64,000 bases of DNA from an uncultured Rhodospirillales bacterium (GTDB lineage: Bacteria > Pseudomonadota > Alphaproteobacteria > Acetobacterales > Acetobacteraceae). A program made the translations under genes and the position numbers. Under the pieces are notes generated by a model. That model had not been told where the DNA came from, made no database searches, and saw nothing but the letters and a program-made list of their open reading frames with translations. How positions within the stretch are numbered: the first letter of the stretch is position 1; each line of letters begins with the position of its first letter. Location: assembly GCA_903835235.1 (NCBI GenBank), contig CAILMF010000045.1, positions 124,001 to 188,000 of the forward strand, read 5' to 3'. Shown piece by piece: positions 1 through 10,198 of the stretch.

Positions 1-898
1 TGGCGCTGGCGCTGCCGCCATTGACCAGCACAACAATCGGCAGCCCCTGGGCGATGTCGCCGGCCCGCGCATTCCAGCGCTGCGCATCCTCGCTGCGGCG
101 GGCGCGGGTGGAGACGATCTCGCCCTGCTCCAGGAAGTCGTCCGAGACCTGCACCGCCTGGTCCAGCAACCCGCCGGGGTTGTTGCGCAGGTCCAGCACA
201 ATGCCCTTCAGGTTGGCACCGGCCTGCTGGCGCAGCGCCGTCATCGCCCGGCGCATCGCCGTGTCGGTCTGCTCATTGAAGCTGGTCAGCCGGACATAGC
301 CGATGTCGTTGCCTTCCATGCGGAAGCGCACCACCTGCGGGCGGATGACGTCGCGCGTCAGGGTCAGCTCCAGCGGGCGCTCGGTGCCTTCCCGGCGGAT
401 GGTCAGCTTGATGCTGGTACCGCGTTCGCCGCGCATCTTCTCGACCGCTTCCTGCAGGGTCAGCCCCTGCACCGAACCGCCGTCGATATTGGTGATCAGG
501 TCGCCCGGCTTCACCCCGGCGCGCGCTGCCGGCGTCTCATCGATGGGGCTGATGACCTTGATCCAGCCGCCCTCCTGCGTCACCTCGATGCCCAGGCCGC
601 CGAACTCGCCGCGCGTGGTCACCTGCATGTCGCGATAGCTGCGCTGGTTCAGGTAGCTGCTGTGCGGGTCCAGGCCGGTCAGCATGCCGTTGATGGCATT
701 CTCCACCGCTTCCCGGTCGTTGATCGGTTCCACGTATTCGGCGCGCACCCGCTCGAACACGTCGCCGAACAGGTTGAGCAGCCGGTAGGTCTCGGCACGG
801 CCGCCTTCCTGCGCCCAGGCGGCAACCATCGGGCCCACCACCAGGCCGGCCGCGAATGCCGCCGTCACCGCCGCTACCGTCCGAACCTTCGCCATCAT
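1..898 (-). CDS. ctpA: Carboxy-terminal processing protease CtpA (S41), 3' end missing
   Basis: Periplasmic S41 serine protease that trims or degrades envelope proteins. About 299 residues are visible and the C-terminal part lies outside the window. The protein starts MMAKVRTV with an N-terminal hydrophobic signal/anchor ending near AWAQ, then shows the helical lead-in LDPHSSYLN, a PDZ domain (GGLGIEV to PGDLITNIDGG, roughly residues 95-150) and the protease core reaching VNGGSASA, where the nucleophilic Ser is expected. The partner Lys would be past the edge. It is the last visible gene of the gpmI-envC-ctpA run on the minus strand, a common alphaproteobacterial arrangement. A second ATG directly follows the first. 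Confidence 0.95.
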   Translation of the reverse strand, partial: MMAKVRTVAAVTAAFAAGLVVGPMVAAWAQEGGRAETYRLLNLFGDVFERVRAEYVEPINDREAVENAINGMLTGLDPHSSYLNQRSYRDMQVTTRGEFGGLGIEVTQEGGWIKVISPIDETPAARAGVKPGDLITNIDGGSVQGLTLQEAVEKMRGERGTSIKLTIRREGTERPLELTLTRDVIRPQVVRFRMEGNDIGYVRLTSFNEQTDTAMRRAMTALRQQAGANLKGIVLDLRNNPGGLLDQAVQVSDDFLEQGEIVSTRARRSEDAQRWNARAGDIAQGLPIVVLVNGGSASA

Positions 899-986
899 TC
901 GGCCAACCTTGTTCCTGCGGACCACCCTGCGGGGCGGTCCATGAAAAAACCCTTGTCGCTGGCCCTGGCAGGGTACCAGCGCTGCT

Positions 987-2156
987 TCAGCCCCGCGCCG
1001 CGAACCAGGGCCGCGAATCCACCGGCTGACCATGGTGGCGCAGTTCCAGGTAGAGTGTCGCGCGGCTCCGTCCCTCGGCCGCCGCCAGCACGCCCACCGG
1101 TTCCCCGGCCAGAACGCGCTGCCCTGCCGCTACATCAAGCCTGTCCAGCCCCGCCAGGACAAAATGGTAGGCGTCGCCGCAATCCACAATCAATAAATTG
1201 CCGTAGGATCGGAACGCGCCCGCAAAGGAGACGCGGCCGCCACAGGGGCTGACCACCCGCGCCCCGGCCGGGGCCTGGAAGGTGGTGCCCTTGGCCGGCC
1301 CACCCTCCCCTGGCGCACCGAATTCCCGCATCGCCTGGCCCGCCACCGGCAGCGCCTTGCCGCCGCGCGGCAGCGCCGGCAGCGGTGGCGCCTCCAGCCG
1401 CCGGGTCATGGCTTCCTGCTGCGCCCGCCGGGCCGCGGCCACGCGCTCGCGCTCCAGCTGCGCCAGCGCCGCTTCCAGCGTGCCGGCCCGCGCCGCGGCT
1501 TCCTGGCCGCGACGCCCGGCCTCGATCTCCGCCGCATTGGCGCCGCTGGCCAGCTGCCGCGCCTCGACCATCTCGTCTTCCAGCTGCTGGGCCAGGCGCT
1601 GCGCTGCGCCTTGGGCTGCCGCCAGCTCCTGCGCCTGCTGGGCAGCGGCGGCGCCCTGGCGCTCGGCGTTCATCTCGGCCAGGCGCAGCGCCATGATGTC
1701 CTCGGCCACCTTGCGCGACAGCGCCTGCAGCAGTTGCAGCCCGCGCACCGCATCCTCGGCGCTGGTCGGCACCGCCAGCAGCGATTCGGCAGGCCAGAGC
1801 GAGAGCCGGCGCATCACCGGCACCAGCGGCGCCAGCGCCACCGCGCGTTGGTTCACCTGGTTGCGCGCATACAGCGCCGCCAGGTTGGCGGTGCGGGCCT
1901 GGTCATCCACCTCGGCCAGCCGAGCCTCGGCCTGCTGCACCCGGCGGGCAATCGCCACCCGGCGCTCGGCCAGGCGGCGCTCCTCCAGCGCCAGGGCGCG
2001 GGCGCGCATGGCGGCGGCCTCGGCCGCCTCGCGCTCCGCCGCCGCCCGCGCCTGCGCCTCTCGCAGTTGCTGCGGCATCGGCGCCTGGGCCAGCCCGGGA
2101 GCCGCCAGCAACCCCAGCGCCAGGACCAGCATCAGGCGGGCCACGGCCTGGCTCAT
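987..2156 (-). CDS. envC: EnvC-like murein hydrolase activator (degenerate M23/LytM)
   Basis: Periplasmic coiled-coil protein with a C-terminal LytM fold. Family members switch on cell-wall amidases during division rather than cutting peptidoglycan themselves. Of 389 residues, 1-25 form a signal peptide (LVLALGLLAAPGLAQ), then a long Ala/Glu/Arg/Gln-rich coiled coil to about 280, then the LytM domain (VVSPCGGRVSFAG, YGNLLIVDCGD, LYLELRHHGQPVDSRPW). The zinc-binding His residues of active M23 enzymes are replaced (LYLEL where active enzymes have an HxH), which fits an activator. The ATG overlaps the gpmI stop as ATGA, so the two are probably coupled; the open frame extends further upstream but only inside gpmI. 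Confidence 0.9.
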   Translation of the reverse strand: MSQAVARLMLVLALGLLAAPGLAQAPMPQQLREAQARAAAEREAAEAAAMRARALALEERRLAERRVAIARRVQQAEARLAEVDDQARTANLAALYARNQVNQRAVALAPLVPVMRRLSLWPAESLLAVPTSAEDAVRGLQLLQALSRKVAEDIMALRLAEMNAERQGAAAAQQAQELAAAQGAAQRLAQQLEDEMVEARQLASGANAAEIEAGRRGQEAAARAGTLEAALAQLERERVAAARRAQQEAMTRRLEAPPLPALPRGGKALPVAGQAMREFGAPGEGGPAKGTTFQAPAGARVVSPCGGRVSFAGAFRSYGNLLIVDCGDAYHFVLAGLDRLDVAAGQRVLAGEPVGVLAAAEGRSRATLYLELRHHGQPVDSRPWFAARG

Positions 2157-3724
2157 CCGCCGCGCAGCAGGGACTTGCCCGTCATCGCCGCCGGCTGCGG
2201 CAGGCCCATCAGCGCCAGCAGGGTCGGCGCCACATCGGCCAGCCGGCCATCGCCGATGCCCACTGGCCCCTTGGCGCCGGCCGGCCCGCCCACCAGAATC
2301 AGCGGCACCGGATTGGTGGTGTGGGAGGTATGCGGCCCGCCGGTCACGGGGTCGCGCATCATTTCGCAATTGCCGTGGTCGGCGGTGATCAGCATGGCGC
2401 CGCCCTGGCGCTGCACCGCCGCCACGATCCGCCCGAGGCCCGCATCCACCGTCTGCACCGCCGTGATCGCGGCCGAGAGCACGCCGGTATGGCCGACCAT
2501 GTCCGGGTTGGCGAAGTTCAGCACGATCAGGTCATAGGCCGCGCTGTCGATCGCATCCACCGCCTTCTGCGCCAGCTCCGGCGCCGACATCTCCGGCTGC
2601 AGGTCGTAGGTCGCGACCTTGGGGCTGGGCACCATGATCCGGTCCTCGCCCGGCAGCACCGCCTCCTCGCCGCCGTTCAGGAAGTAGGTCACGTGCGGGT
2701 ATTTTTCCGTCTCGGCCATCCGCAACTGCTTCAGCCCGGCGCGGGAGACGACCTCGCCCAGCTTGTCCGCCATGGATTGCGGCGGGAACAGCGTGGTCAT
2801 GAAGCCATCGAGGAAGGTGGAATACTGCGTCATGCCCGCGGCCGCGGCGAACTTCACCACCTTCTTCCGCGCGAAGCCGGTGAAGGCCGGGTCCAGCATG
2901 GCGCCCAGGATTTCGCGCACCCGGTCGGCGCGGAAGTTGAAGCACAGCACGCCATCGCCATCCGCCATGCCGGCGTCGCGCCCCTGCGCGCGCGGAAGAT
3001 CATAGCCGCCGATGGCGCAGGCCGGGATGAACTCATCGGTCTTGCCGGCCGCATGCGCCGCGGCAATGGCGGCCTGCGGGTCGGCAGCCTTCTCGCCTTC
3101 GCCCAGCACCATGGCGTTATAGGCCTGGGAAACCCGTTCCCACCGGTTGTCGCGATCCATCGCGAAGTAGCGGCCGATGACGGTGGCGATCCGCACCCCC
3201 GGCGTGGCGCCGAGGTCTTCCTGGAAGGCGCGCATGAACGCCGGCGCGGCCTGCGGCGCGGTGTCGCGGCCATCGGTCAGGCAATGGATCGCCACGGGCA
3301 CGCCGGCCGCCGCCACCGCCTTGGCCAGCGCCGCCGCATGCTTCTGGTGGGAATGCACCCCACCTGGGGAGAGCAGCCCGATCAGGTGGCAGGTGCCGCC
3401 GCTGGCCTTCAGCTTGCCGATGAACTGGACCAGCGCGGGAATGCGGGCGATGGAGCCATCCGCCACCGTGGCATCGATCCGCGGCAGGTCCTGCATCACC
3501 ACCCGGCCCGCGCCCAGGTTCAGGTGGCCAACCTCCGAATTGCCCATCTGCCCGTCCGGCAGGCCGACATCATGGCCGGAGGTATGCAGGAAGGCATGCG
3601 GCCCGCCGCCCCACAGCGCATCGAAGGTGGGCGTATGCGCCTGGCGCACGGCGTTGTCGGCCACTTCCTCGCGCCAGCCCCAGCCATCCAGCACGACAAG
3701 CATGACGGGTTTGGGTGCGGGCAT
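2153..3724 (-). CDS. gpmI: 2,3-bisphosphoglycerate-independent phosphoglycerate mutase
   Basis: Cytosolic glycolytic/gluconeogenic enzyme interconverting 3- and 2-phosphoglycerate with two Mn ions. The length (523 residues) is normal for the family. Alkaline-phosphatase-superfamily landmarks are present: VVLDGWGWRE near the N-terminus (first metal Asp, residue 13), MGNSEVGHLNLGAGR with the phosphorylated Ser at residue 63, CLTDGRDT in the insertion domain, ANPDMVGHTG and ADHGNCEMM near the C-terminus. First gene of the visible gpmI-envC-ctpA run. No cofactor-dependent mutase is seen in the window. Confidence 0.97.
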   Translation of the reverse strand: MPAPKPVMLVVLDGWGWREEVADNAVRQAHTPTFDALWGGGPHAFLHTSGHDVGLPDGQMGNSEVGHLNLGAGRVVMQDLPRIDATVADGSIARIPALVQFIGKLKASGGTCHLIGLLSPGGVHSHQKHAAALAKAVAAAGVPVAIHCLTDGRDTAPQAAPAFMRAFQEDLGATPGVRIATVIGRYFAMDRDNRWERVSQAYNAMVLGEGEKAADPQAAIAAAHAAGKTDEFIPACAIGGYDLPRAQGRDAGMADGDGVLCFNFRADRVREILGAMLDPAFTGFARKKVVKFAAAAGMTQYSTFLDGFMTTLFPPQSMADKLGEVVSRAGLKQLRMAETEKYPHVTYFLNGGEEAVLPGEDRIMVPSPKVATYDLQPEMSAPELAQKAVDAIDSAAYDLIVLNFANPDMVGHTGVLSAAITAVQTVDAGLGRIVAAVQRQGGAMLITADHGNCEMMRDPVTGGPHTSHTTNPVPLILVGGPAGAKGPVGIGDGRLADVAPTLLALMGLPQPAAMTGKSLLRGG

Positions 3725-3833
3725 GCGATTCGATCCTCGGCAACGGTCTGGGCGAAGCTGCCCAGGGGCTTAACGCCGCCGGGGCGCTTCCGTCCAGGGC
3801 TGCCCGCGGCCTACCCCTCCGCTGCCGCCCGGA

Positions 3834-4652
3834 TCAGCCCCCGCTGCCGCTTGGCAGGGCCGCGATCGCCGTCGCCCCGGCATCCACCGGCACAATGGCG
3901 CCGGTCATCCAGCGGCTGTTGCCGCCGCACAGGAACGTAACGGCCGCACCGACATCCCAGCCGCTGCCCTCCACCTGCAGGATGCTGCGCTTGCGCCGCA
4001 ACTCGCGCTTTTCCGGCGTCATGCTGTTGGCCTGCACCATCGGCGTATAGACCATGCCCGGGCAGACGCAGTTCACCCTTATCTTGTCCGGCGCATGATG
4101 CACCGCCATGGCGCGGGTCATATTCACCACCGCGCCCTTGCTGGTGGGGTACAGCAGGCTGGGATGCCCGCCCTTCAGCCCCGCCACGCTGGCGATGTTG
4201 ACGATGGCGCCGCCACCGCTCGCCCGCATGGCCGGCACCGCGTATTTGGCCATCAGCATCATGCTGGTCACGTTCACCAGCAGGCCGTGGTTCCATTCCA
4301 CCAGGTCCACCGTCTCCGCCGTGCCCTTGGCACCGGAAATGCCGACATTGTTCACCAGTACGTCCAGCCGGCCCCAGCTGTCGGTGGCGGCGGCGACAAT
4401 CGCCTCGCACTCCGCCGGCTGGGTCACGTCCGCCTTCACCACCACGGCCTGGCCGCCCTCGGCCTCGATCATCCGGCGGGTGTCTTCCGCCCAGTCGCGG
4501 ATCGCATCCGCCAGCACCAGCCGGGCGCCGGCGCGGGCCAGCAGAATGGCGGCGGCGCGGCCATTGCCCACGCCCTCGCCCGGGCGGGACCCCGCACCGG
4601 TGACAATGGCGACCTTGTCCTTCAGGTCTTCCGCAATGCTGGTGATGGCCAT
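3834..4652 (-). CDS. SDR family NAD(P)-dependent oxidoreductase
   Basis: Classical short-chain dehydrogenase of 272 residues with a Rossmann fold. Nucleotide-binding TGAGSRPGEG at 18-27, NNVG at 101-104 and the catalytic set N127, S155, Y168, K172 (YPTSK) are all visible, so it should be active. The start is the ATG at 4652, preceded by GAGGGG; the longer open frame upstream has no better signal. Substrate cannot be told from sequence. It is divergent from the methyltransferase gene at 4799, with about 145 bp between them that must hold both promoters. Confidence 0.88.
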   Translation of the reverse strand: MAITSIAEDLKDKVAIVTGAGSRPGEGVGNGRAAAILLARAGARLVLADAIRDWAEDTRRMIEAEGGQAVVVKADVTQPAECEAIVAAATDSWGRLDVLVNNVGISGAKGTAETVDLVEWNHGLLVNVTSMMLMAKYAVPAMRASGGGAIVNIASVAGLKGGHPSLLYPTSKGAVVNMTRAMAVHHAPDKIRVNCVCPGMVYTPMVQANSMTPEKRELRRKRSILQVEGSGWDVGAAVTFLCGGNSRWMTGAIVPVDAGATAIAALPSGSGG

Positions 4653-4798
4653 GGCCGTTTCCCCTCTGCTGTTGCCGCCACGGTGCAGCCCCTGGCCTGC
4701 CCCGGCAAGCACCGCCTGCGGGCGGCGCTAACCCGCCCTTCACCGCTGCCGGTGTTTGCTGGCGCCGCCATGCGGCACCCGAAGGCATCTTCCCGGCA

Positions 4799-5752
4799 AT
4801 GAAGGCCACGCTCCTCGCCCTGCTGGAGCGGGTGCCGGGCCTGCGCCTGCTCTGGCGGCAATGGCGCCGGCGCCTCGGCTTCGCCGCCCCGCCCGAGCCG
4901 CCACCGCGGCTGGAGCCGGTGGCCGCCGCCCCGCCGCCGCCGCCCGCGCCCCGCGCCAGGCTGGAACCGCCCGACCCGGAAGAAGTGGCCCTGCTGGCCG
5001 ATGAGCTTTGGGGCGAAGGCTTCCAACTGCCGGGCGGCGCGGCCGAGGCCAATCGCCTGGCCAACCTGCTGCCGCTTTCCCCGGCCACCACCCTGCTTCT
5101 GGTTGGCGCCGATGCCGGTGGCGCCGCCGGTGCCATTGCCACCACCCGCGGCGCCTGGGTGGCGGCACAGCAGGACAACCTGCTGCTGGCCGAACGCATG
5201 GCGCTGAAGCTGCGCCCGCTGGGCAAGCGCACCACGGTCGCCACCTGGGACGCCAGCGAACCCTTCTTCCGCCACCGCTACCACCACCACGCCCTGGTGT
5301 TGGAGGCGCTGCGCCGCTGCCCCGCCGGCCGGCTGCTGCCCGCGGTCTCGGCGGCGCTGAAACCCGGCGGCCAGCTGGTGATGCTGGAACTGGTGGGTGC
5401 CGAGGCCGCCGGCCGCAACGGCGCCCTGCTGAAGCGCTGGACCGAGCTGGAAGGCCGCGCCGCCCCGCCGGAGCCGGCGGCGGTGATGGAAGCGGCGCTG
5501 GCGGCGGCCGGCTTCACCCTGAACGTGCGCGAGGATGTCGGCGCGCGCCACTGCGCCGCTGTCATGGCCGGCTGGATGCGCCGGGTGGAGACGCTGCGCC
5601 AGGGCAATGGCCTGCCGCGGGGCAGGAAGGCGCTGGCCCTGGTGACGGAAGCCGAACGCTGGCTGCTGCGCCAGCGGCTGATGCAGGCCGGAACACTGCG
5701 CCTGATGCGCTGGCACTGCACCCTGGGGCCGGAGCGCGGCGGCGGGCTGTAG
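4799..5752 (+). CDS. Predicted class I SAM-dependent methyltransferase
   Basis: A 317-residue protein with an Arg-rich start and a Pro/Ala-rich linker (about residues 30-60) before a Rossmann-type domain. The segment LLLVGADAGGAAGAI (about 99-113) resembles motif I of SAM methyltransferases, ATWDASEPFF resembles the region after motif II, and LKPGGQLVMLELVG resembles the post-motif strand. The C-terminus is helical. The substrate is unknown. The motif I glycine pattern is looser than usual, so methyl transfer is inferred rather than shown. The neighbouring genes give no pathway clue. Confidence 0.6.
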   Translation: MKATLLALLERVPGLRLLWRQWRRRLGFAAPPEPPPRLEPVAAAPPPPPAPRARLEPPDPEEVALLADELWGEGFQLPGGAAEANRLANLLPLSPATTLLLVGADAGGAAGAIATTRGAWVAAQQDNLLLAERMALKLRPLGKRTTVATWDASEPFFRHRYHHHALVLEALRRCPAGRLLPAVSAALKPGGQLVMLELVGAEAAGRNGALLKRWTELEGRAAPPEPAAVMEAALAAAGFTLNVREDVGARHCAAVMAGWMRRVETLRQGNGLPRGRKALALVTEAERWLLRQRLMQAGTLRLMRWHCTLGPERGGGL

Positions 5753-5767
5753 CCGCGCCGGCGTGCT

Positions 5768-6133
5768 CTACACCACCTGGACGATCCGGTAGCCATACTC
5801 CACGCCATCCGGCTCCTGGATGGTCATGTATTCCCCCGGCCGCAGGAAGGGCGTGGTCAGCAGCCGGCAATGCAGGGAAGGGTCGCCCTCCATCTCCGGC
5901 CGGCGGTCGAAGTGCAGGGACCAGCCGGTTTCCTCATCGTGCTGCACGGTGCCGGGGCGCGGTGGCTCACCCGGCCAGCAGCGCAGCACCGGCCAGGGCG
6001 CGGGGTCGGCGTACCAGAGCTCGGCATTCAGCCGGCTCGCGGGGTCCAGCCGCAGCGCCAGTTCATAGCGATGGTCAGCACTGCCCAGCGGAAACCCCGG
6101 GCCAGAGGCCAGCACCAATGAAACCTTCCGCAT
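5768..6133 (-). CDS. Hypothetical protein, 121 residues
   Basis: I do not recognise the family. The product is soluble-looking, mixed-strand, without signal peptide or membrane segment, and rich in Pro and Trp. It has a patterned C-terminus (LRPGEYMTIQEPDGVEYGYRI) that looks like a small beta-rich domain. It lies 36 bp downstream of kup on the same strand, so it may be co-transcribed with the potassium transporter, and its 3' end converges with the methyltransferase gene across about 15 bp. Third-position GC matches the neighbours, which supports it being a real gene. Confidence 0.65.
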   Translation of the reverse strand: MRKVSLVLASGPGFPLGSADHRYELALRLDPASRLNAELWYADPAPWPVLRCWPGEPPRPGTVQHDEETGWSLHFDRRPEMEGDPSLHCRLLTTPFLRPGEYMTIQEPDGVEYGYRIVQVV

Positions 6134-6169
6134 GTCAGCCCTTTCCGGTGGCAGCTTTAGCCTACCCCG

Positions 6170-8065
6170 TCAGATCGCCACCCGCACGCCCAGTTCCACC
6201 ACCCGGTCGGACGGGATTCGGAAGAACTCGGTCGCCGGCACGGCGTTCCGGCTCATCAGCGTGAACAGCCACTGCCGCCAGCGCGACATCTTCGGCACCA
6301 CGGCGGCTACCACCGTCTCGCGGCCCAGGAAGTAGCTGGCCTGCATCTGCTCGAACTCGATGCCGGCCTCACGCAGGCTTTCCAGCTCGCGCGGGATGTG
6401 CGGGCTCTCATGGAAGCCGTAGCGCAGGATGACGCGGTGGATGCCGGGCGCCAATTCGCTCACCTCGCGCCGGCGGTCGGGCGACACCTCCGGGATATCC
6501 TCGGTCAGCACGGTCACGAACAGCACGCGCTCATGCAGCACCTTGTTGTGCTTCAGGTTGTGCAGCAGCGCGCCAGGCACGTAGTCGGCCTGGCCGGTCA
6601 TGAACACGGCGATGCCCGGCACCCGGATGGTGCGGGACTGCGGCAACCTGGCCAGGAAGGATTTCAACGGCAGGCTGTCCTGGCGGAAGCGGGCGAACAG
6701 CAGGGAACGGCCGCGGTTCCAGGTGGTCATCAGCCCGAACAGCGCGGCCCCCAGCACCAGCGGCACCCAGCCGCCTTCCGGAATCTTCAGCAGGTTTGAG
6801 GCAAAGAAGGCGAGGTCCAGCGCGAACAGCGGCACGAACACCCCCAGCACCCGCGGCAGCGACCAGCGGAACTGCACCCGGAACACCAGCATGGCCAGCA
6901 TGGTGGTGCAGACAAAGGTGCCGGTGACGGCGATGCCATAGGCCGCAGCCAGCGCATCCGAGGTGTGGAAGGCAAGCACCAGCACCAGCACGCCGGCCAG
7001 CAGGGCGAAGTTGATCTGCGGCAGGTAGATCTGGCCCTCCTCCTCGGCGCTGGTGTGCTTGACCACCAGGCGCGGCAGGAAGCCCAGTTGCACGCATTGC
7101 CGGGCGATGGAATAGGCGCCGGAGATCATCGACTGGCTGGCGATGACGGTGGCGGCCGTGGCCAGCACCACCAGCGGCAGCCGCAGCCAGTCCGGCGCCA
7201 GCAGGAAGAACGGGTTTTCCATTGCCGCCGGATTGCTCAACAGCAGCGCGCCCTGCCCCAGGTAATTCAGCGCCAGGGCCGGCAGCACGAAGCACAGCCA
7301 GGCCAGCTCGATCGGGCGACGACCGAAATGCCCCATGTCGGCATACAATGCCTCGGCACCCGTCACCGCCAGCACGACCGATCCGAAGGCGATGAAGGCG
7401 GCCATCCGGTACTCGATGCAGAAGGCCACGGCATGGTGCGGCGAGATCGCCACCAGCACCTCCGGCTCGCGGATCACCTCGATCAAGCCCAGCACACCCA
7501 GGCTGGCGAACCACAGCGTCATGATGGGGCCGAAGATCGCCCCCATGCTGCCGGTGCCGCGGTACTGCATCACGAACAGCCCAACCAGGACCAGAACGGC
7601 GCCGGGGATGATCACCGCCTCGAATTGCGGCGAAATGATCTTCAGGCCTTCCATGGCCGAAAGCACCGAAATGGCGGGGGTGATGGTGCCGTCGGCGAAG
7701 AACAGGCAGGCGCCGACAATGCCGATCAGCGCCACGATCCAGCGCCCACGGTCGGTGCCGACGCAGCGCTGCGCCAGGGCCATCAGCGCCAGGATGCCGC
7801 CTTCGCCACGGTTGTCGGCCCGCAGCACGAAGAAGACGTACTTCACCGTCACGGTCAGGATCAGCGACCAGACGATGAGCGAGAGGATGCCGAGGATTTC
7901 CCAGCGCTCGACGCCATCGGCCGAGAAGTGCAGCAGGGCCGCGCGCAACGCGTAGAGCGGGCTGGTGCCGATATCCCCGTAGACTACGCCCAACACGCCC
8001 AGCATCGCGGTCGTGGTCAGCGGACGGACCTTGCCATGCGGCAGGTCGGCTTCAGGTTTGCTCAA
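6170..8065 (-). CDS. kup: Kup-type low-affinity potassium transporter
   Basis: Inner-membrane K+/H+ symporter of the KUP/HAK/KT family. It carries the family signature [15 protein letters not shown] directly after the cytoplasmic start, about twelve membrane segments, and a C-terminal cytoplasmic domain with the usual [17 protein letters not shown] region. I place the start at a TTG (8065), giving [16 protein letters not shown] and 631 residues, because GGAG sits 6 bases upstream and the length fits the family. An in-frame ATG at 8155 would add 30 Pro/Arg-rich residues unlike Kup N-termini. The downstream small gene at 5768 may share its transcript. Confidence 0.95.
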   Translation of the reverse strand: MSKPEADLPHGKVRPLTTTAMLGVLGVVYGDIGTSPLYALRAALLHFSADGVERWEILGILSLIVWSLILTVTVKYVFFVLRADNRGEGGILALMALAQRCVGTDRGRWIVALIGIVGACLFFADGTITPAISVLSAMEGLKIISPQFEAVIIPGAVLVLVGLFVMQYRGTGSMGAIFGPIMTLWFASLGVLGLIEVIREPEVLVAISPHHAVAFCIEYRMAAFIAFGSVVLAVTGAEALYADMGHFGRRPIELAWLCFVLPALALNYLGQGALLLSNPAAMENPFFLLAPDWLRLPLVVLATAATVIASQSMISGAYSIARQCVQLGFLPRLVVKHTSAEEEGQIYLPQINFALLAGVLVLVLAFHTSDALAAAYGIAVTGTFVCTTMLAMLVFRVQFRWSLPRVLGVFVPLFALDLAFFASNLLKIPEGGWVPLVLGAALFGLMTTWNRGRSLLFARFRQDSLPLKSFLARLPQSRTIRVPGIAVFMTGQADYVPGALLHNLKHNKVLHERVLFVTVLTEDIPEVSPDRRREVSELAPGIHRVILRYGFHESPHIPRELESLREAGIEFEQMQASYFLGRETVVAAVVPKMSRWRQWLFTLMSRNAVPATEFFRIPSDRVVELGVRVAI

Positions 8066-8181
8066 GATTGGCTCCGGACGGCAGCCCTGGGGCCGGAGCG
8101 GGAGGCTCCGGGCCGGCGGGTCCCTGTGCGGCGCGGAGGCATAGTCCCGCCGCATTTTGGACGCAAGCGCGACATGATTGC

Positions 8182-8203
8182 GCCCGGCCGGCCCCCGCCG
8201 GGC
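8182..8203 (-). terminator. GC-rich stem-loop after aapP
   Basis: A perfect 7-bp stem (GCCCGGC / GCCGGGC) begins directly after the aapP stop codon. There is no T-run after it, so it is only a candidate 3'-end or mRNA-stabilising hairpin for the aap transcript. Confidence 0.35.
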
Positions 8204-8989
8204 TCAATGCCCCCGCAGGATCTGGCTGAGGAACAGCTTCAGCCGGTCGGTACGCGGATTCTCGAAGATGTCGCCCGGCGGCCCCTGCTCGACGATCTCG
8301 CCGCGGTCCATGAACACCACCCGGTCCGCCACCTGGCGGGCGAAGCCCATTTCATGCGTCACGCAGACCATGGTCATGCCGGTTTCCGCCAGGCCGACCA
8401 TGGTTTCCAGCACTTCCTTGATCATTTCCGGGTCCAGCGCGCTGGTCGGTTCGTCGAACAGCATGATCTTCGGCTTCATGCACAGCGCCCGCGCAATGGC
8501 GACGCGCTGCTGCTGCCCGCCCGAGAGCTGGCCGGGATACTTCTTCGCCTGCTCCGGGATTTTTACCCGTTCCAGATACTCCATGGCCAGCGCCTCGGCT
8601 TCCGCCTTGGGCATGTGCCGCACCCAGATCGGCGCCAGGGTGCAGTTCTCCAGGATCGTCAGATGCGGGAATAAGTTAAAGCTCTGGAACACCATGCCGA
8701 CCTCGCGGCGGATCGCATCCAGCGCGCGCAGGTCGTCCGACAGCTCGATGCCATCGACCTTGATGGTGCCTTCCTGGTGCGTCTCCAGCCGGTTGATGCA
8801 GCGGATCAGCGTGGACTTGCCGGACCCCGAGGGGCCGCAGACCACCAGGCGCTCACCCAGCGCCACGTTCAGCGTGACGTCGCGCAGCACATGCAGCGCG
8901 CCGTACCACTTGTTGACCTTGTCCAGCATGATCGCGGGCGGGGCATCGGCGCGGGCGGCGGAGGCGACGGCTTCCATGGATGTGCTCAT
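8204..8989 (-). CDS. aapP: General L-amino acid ABC transporter, ATPase AapP
   Basis: Cytoplasmic ATPase of a polar amino-acid importer (261 residues). Walker [11 protein letters not shown]-loop [10 protein letters not shown], signature LSGGQQQR, Walker [15 protein letters not shown] and H-loop VTHE are intact. The start ATG at 8989 follows AGGAG by 7 bases; that Shine-Dalgarno overlaps the aapM stop codon (TAGGAG), so translation is probably coupled. It is the last gene of aapJQMP, whose order matches the general amino-acid permease of rhizobia and other alphaproteobacteria. Confidence 0.96.
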   Translation of the reverse strand: MSTSMEAVASAARADAPPAIMLDKVNKWYGALHVLRDVTLNVALGERLVVCGPSGSGKSTLIRCINRLETHQEGTIKVDGIELSDDLRALDAIRREVGMVFQSFNLFPHLTILENCTLAPIWVRHMPKAEAEALAMEYLERVKIPEQAKKYPGQLSGGQQQRVAIARALCMKPKIMLFDEPTSALDPEMIKEVLETMVGLAETGMTMVCVTHEMGFARQVADRVVFMDRGEIVEQGPPGDIFENPRTDRLKLFLSQILRGH

Positions 8990-8999
8990 CACTCTTCTC

Positions 9000-10109
9000 C
9001 TAGCGCACGCGGTGTTGGTTGAGTTCGGCTTCAAGGTTCTGGCTGTAGCGCGACATCGCGAAGCAGAAGCAGAAGTAGATGAAGCCGACGGTCAGATAGA
9101 CCTCGATGCCGAAGCCCTGCCAGGCCGGTTCGATGATCGCGGTCTTGCCCGCGGTCAGCAGGTCGAAGATGCCGATGATCAGCACCAGCGAGGTGTCCTT
9201 GAAGAAGCCGATGAAGGTGTTGACCAGCGGCGGGATCACCAGGCGCAGCGCCTGCGGCAGGATGATCAGCCCGGTCTTGGCCCAGTAGCTCAGCCCCAGC
9301 GCATCGGCGGCCTCATACTGGCCTCGCGGCAGGGTCTGCAGCCCGCCACGGACAACCTCCGCGAGATACGCGCCGGCAAAAAGGATGATGGCGATCTGGG
9401 CGCGCAGCAGCTTGTCGATGTTCATGCCCTCCGGCAGGAACAGCGGAAACATCACGCTGGCCATGAACAGCAGGGAGATCAGCGGCACGCCGCGGATCAA
9501 CTCCACATACAGCACGCACAGCGCCTTGATCGCCGGCAGCTTGGAGCGCCGGCCGAGTGCCACCAGGATGGAGAGCGGGAAGGCGAAGGCCAGGCCGAAG
9601 GTCGCCAGGATCAGGGTGATGACCAGCCCGCCCCAGCGTTCCTGCGGCACGTAATTCAGGCCCAGCACGCCGCCCCACATCAGCACGCCGATGGCGGTCA
9701 GCGCGCCGATCCAGATCAGGCCGAGCTCCTTGCGCCAGAACCTTCGCATGGCCGAGACGATGAACAGCCCGATGAAGATCAGGATGCTGATGAAGGCGCG
9801 CCACTGTTCCTCATAAGGGTAGGTGCCGAACAGGATGAAGCGGTGCTTTTCCGTGATCACCGCCCAGCAGGCGCCGGTCCCTTTCAGGTCGCGGCAGGCC
9901 TGGGTCTGGTTGTTCGGCACCGACCAGACGGCGTTGATGACGCCCCATTCGATGAAGCCGAGCGCCCACTTCACGATGAGGAACAGCAGCAGCATCGAGA
10001 CCAGGCCGGAGAACCAGCCGGAGAACAGATTGTTCCGCACCCAGGCGATGGGCCCGACCATGGTGATGGGCGCGCTGCGGGCGGCGGTGGGGATGGCGGC
10101 GTCACTCAT
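9000..10109 (-). CDS. aapM: General L-amino acid ABC transporter, permease AapM
   Basis: Inner-membrane permease (369 residues) of the HisMQ type. It has the N-terminal membrane segment and long periplasmic loop typical of AapM ([18 protein letters not shown]), then a transport domain with the EAA coupling motif [24 protein letters not shown] facing the ATPase. It pairs with AapQ to form the channel. The stop overlaps the aapP ribosome-binding site. An 89-bp gap containing a small hairpin separates it from aapQ. Confidence 0.95.
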   Translation of the reverse strand: MSDAAIPTAARSAPITMVGPIAWVRNNLFSGWFSGLVSMLLLFLIVKWALGFIEWGVINAVWSVPNNQTQACRDLKGTGACWAVITEKHRFILFGTYPYEEQWRAFISILIFIGLFIVSAMRRFWRKELGLIWIGALTAIGVLMWGGVLGLNYVPQERWGGLVITLILATFGLAFAFPLSILVALGRRSKLPAIKALCVLYVELIRGVPLISLLFMASVMFPLFLPEGMNIDKLLRAQIAIILFAGAYLAEVVRGGLQTLPRGQYEAADALGLSYWAKTGLIILPQALRLVIPPLVNTFIGFFKDTSLVLIIGIFDLLTAGKTAIIEPAWQGFGIEVYLTVGFIYFCFCFAMSRYSQNLEAELNQHRVR

Positions 10110-10146
10110 GGCTCAGCGCTCCACCAAGGCAATTTTGGCCGCGTAG

Positions 10147-10162
10147 CTGGCCCTGGGGCCAG
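10147..10162 (-). promoter_or_regulatory. Intra-operon palindrome between aapQ and aapM
   Basis: CTGGCCCTGGGGCCAG is a 16-bp inverted repeat (6-bp stem, 4-base loop) in the only sizeable gap inside the aap operon. It may tune transcript stability or AapM translation; this is inference. Confidence 0.4.
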
Positions 10163-10198
10163 CGAAGCCAAAAAACAAAGACAAGGCGCGCATCGGGC

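Noticed and set aside
899-986. Hairpin GGACC...GGTCC between envC and ctpA as terminator
   Set aside because: The stem has mismatches, lacks a T-run and lies inside a likely operon.
987-2156. Active M23 endopeptidase
   Set aside because: The zinc-ligand His residues are replaced, so an EnvC-type activator is the better reading.
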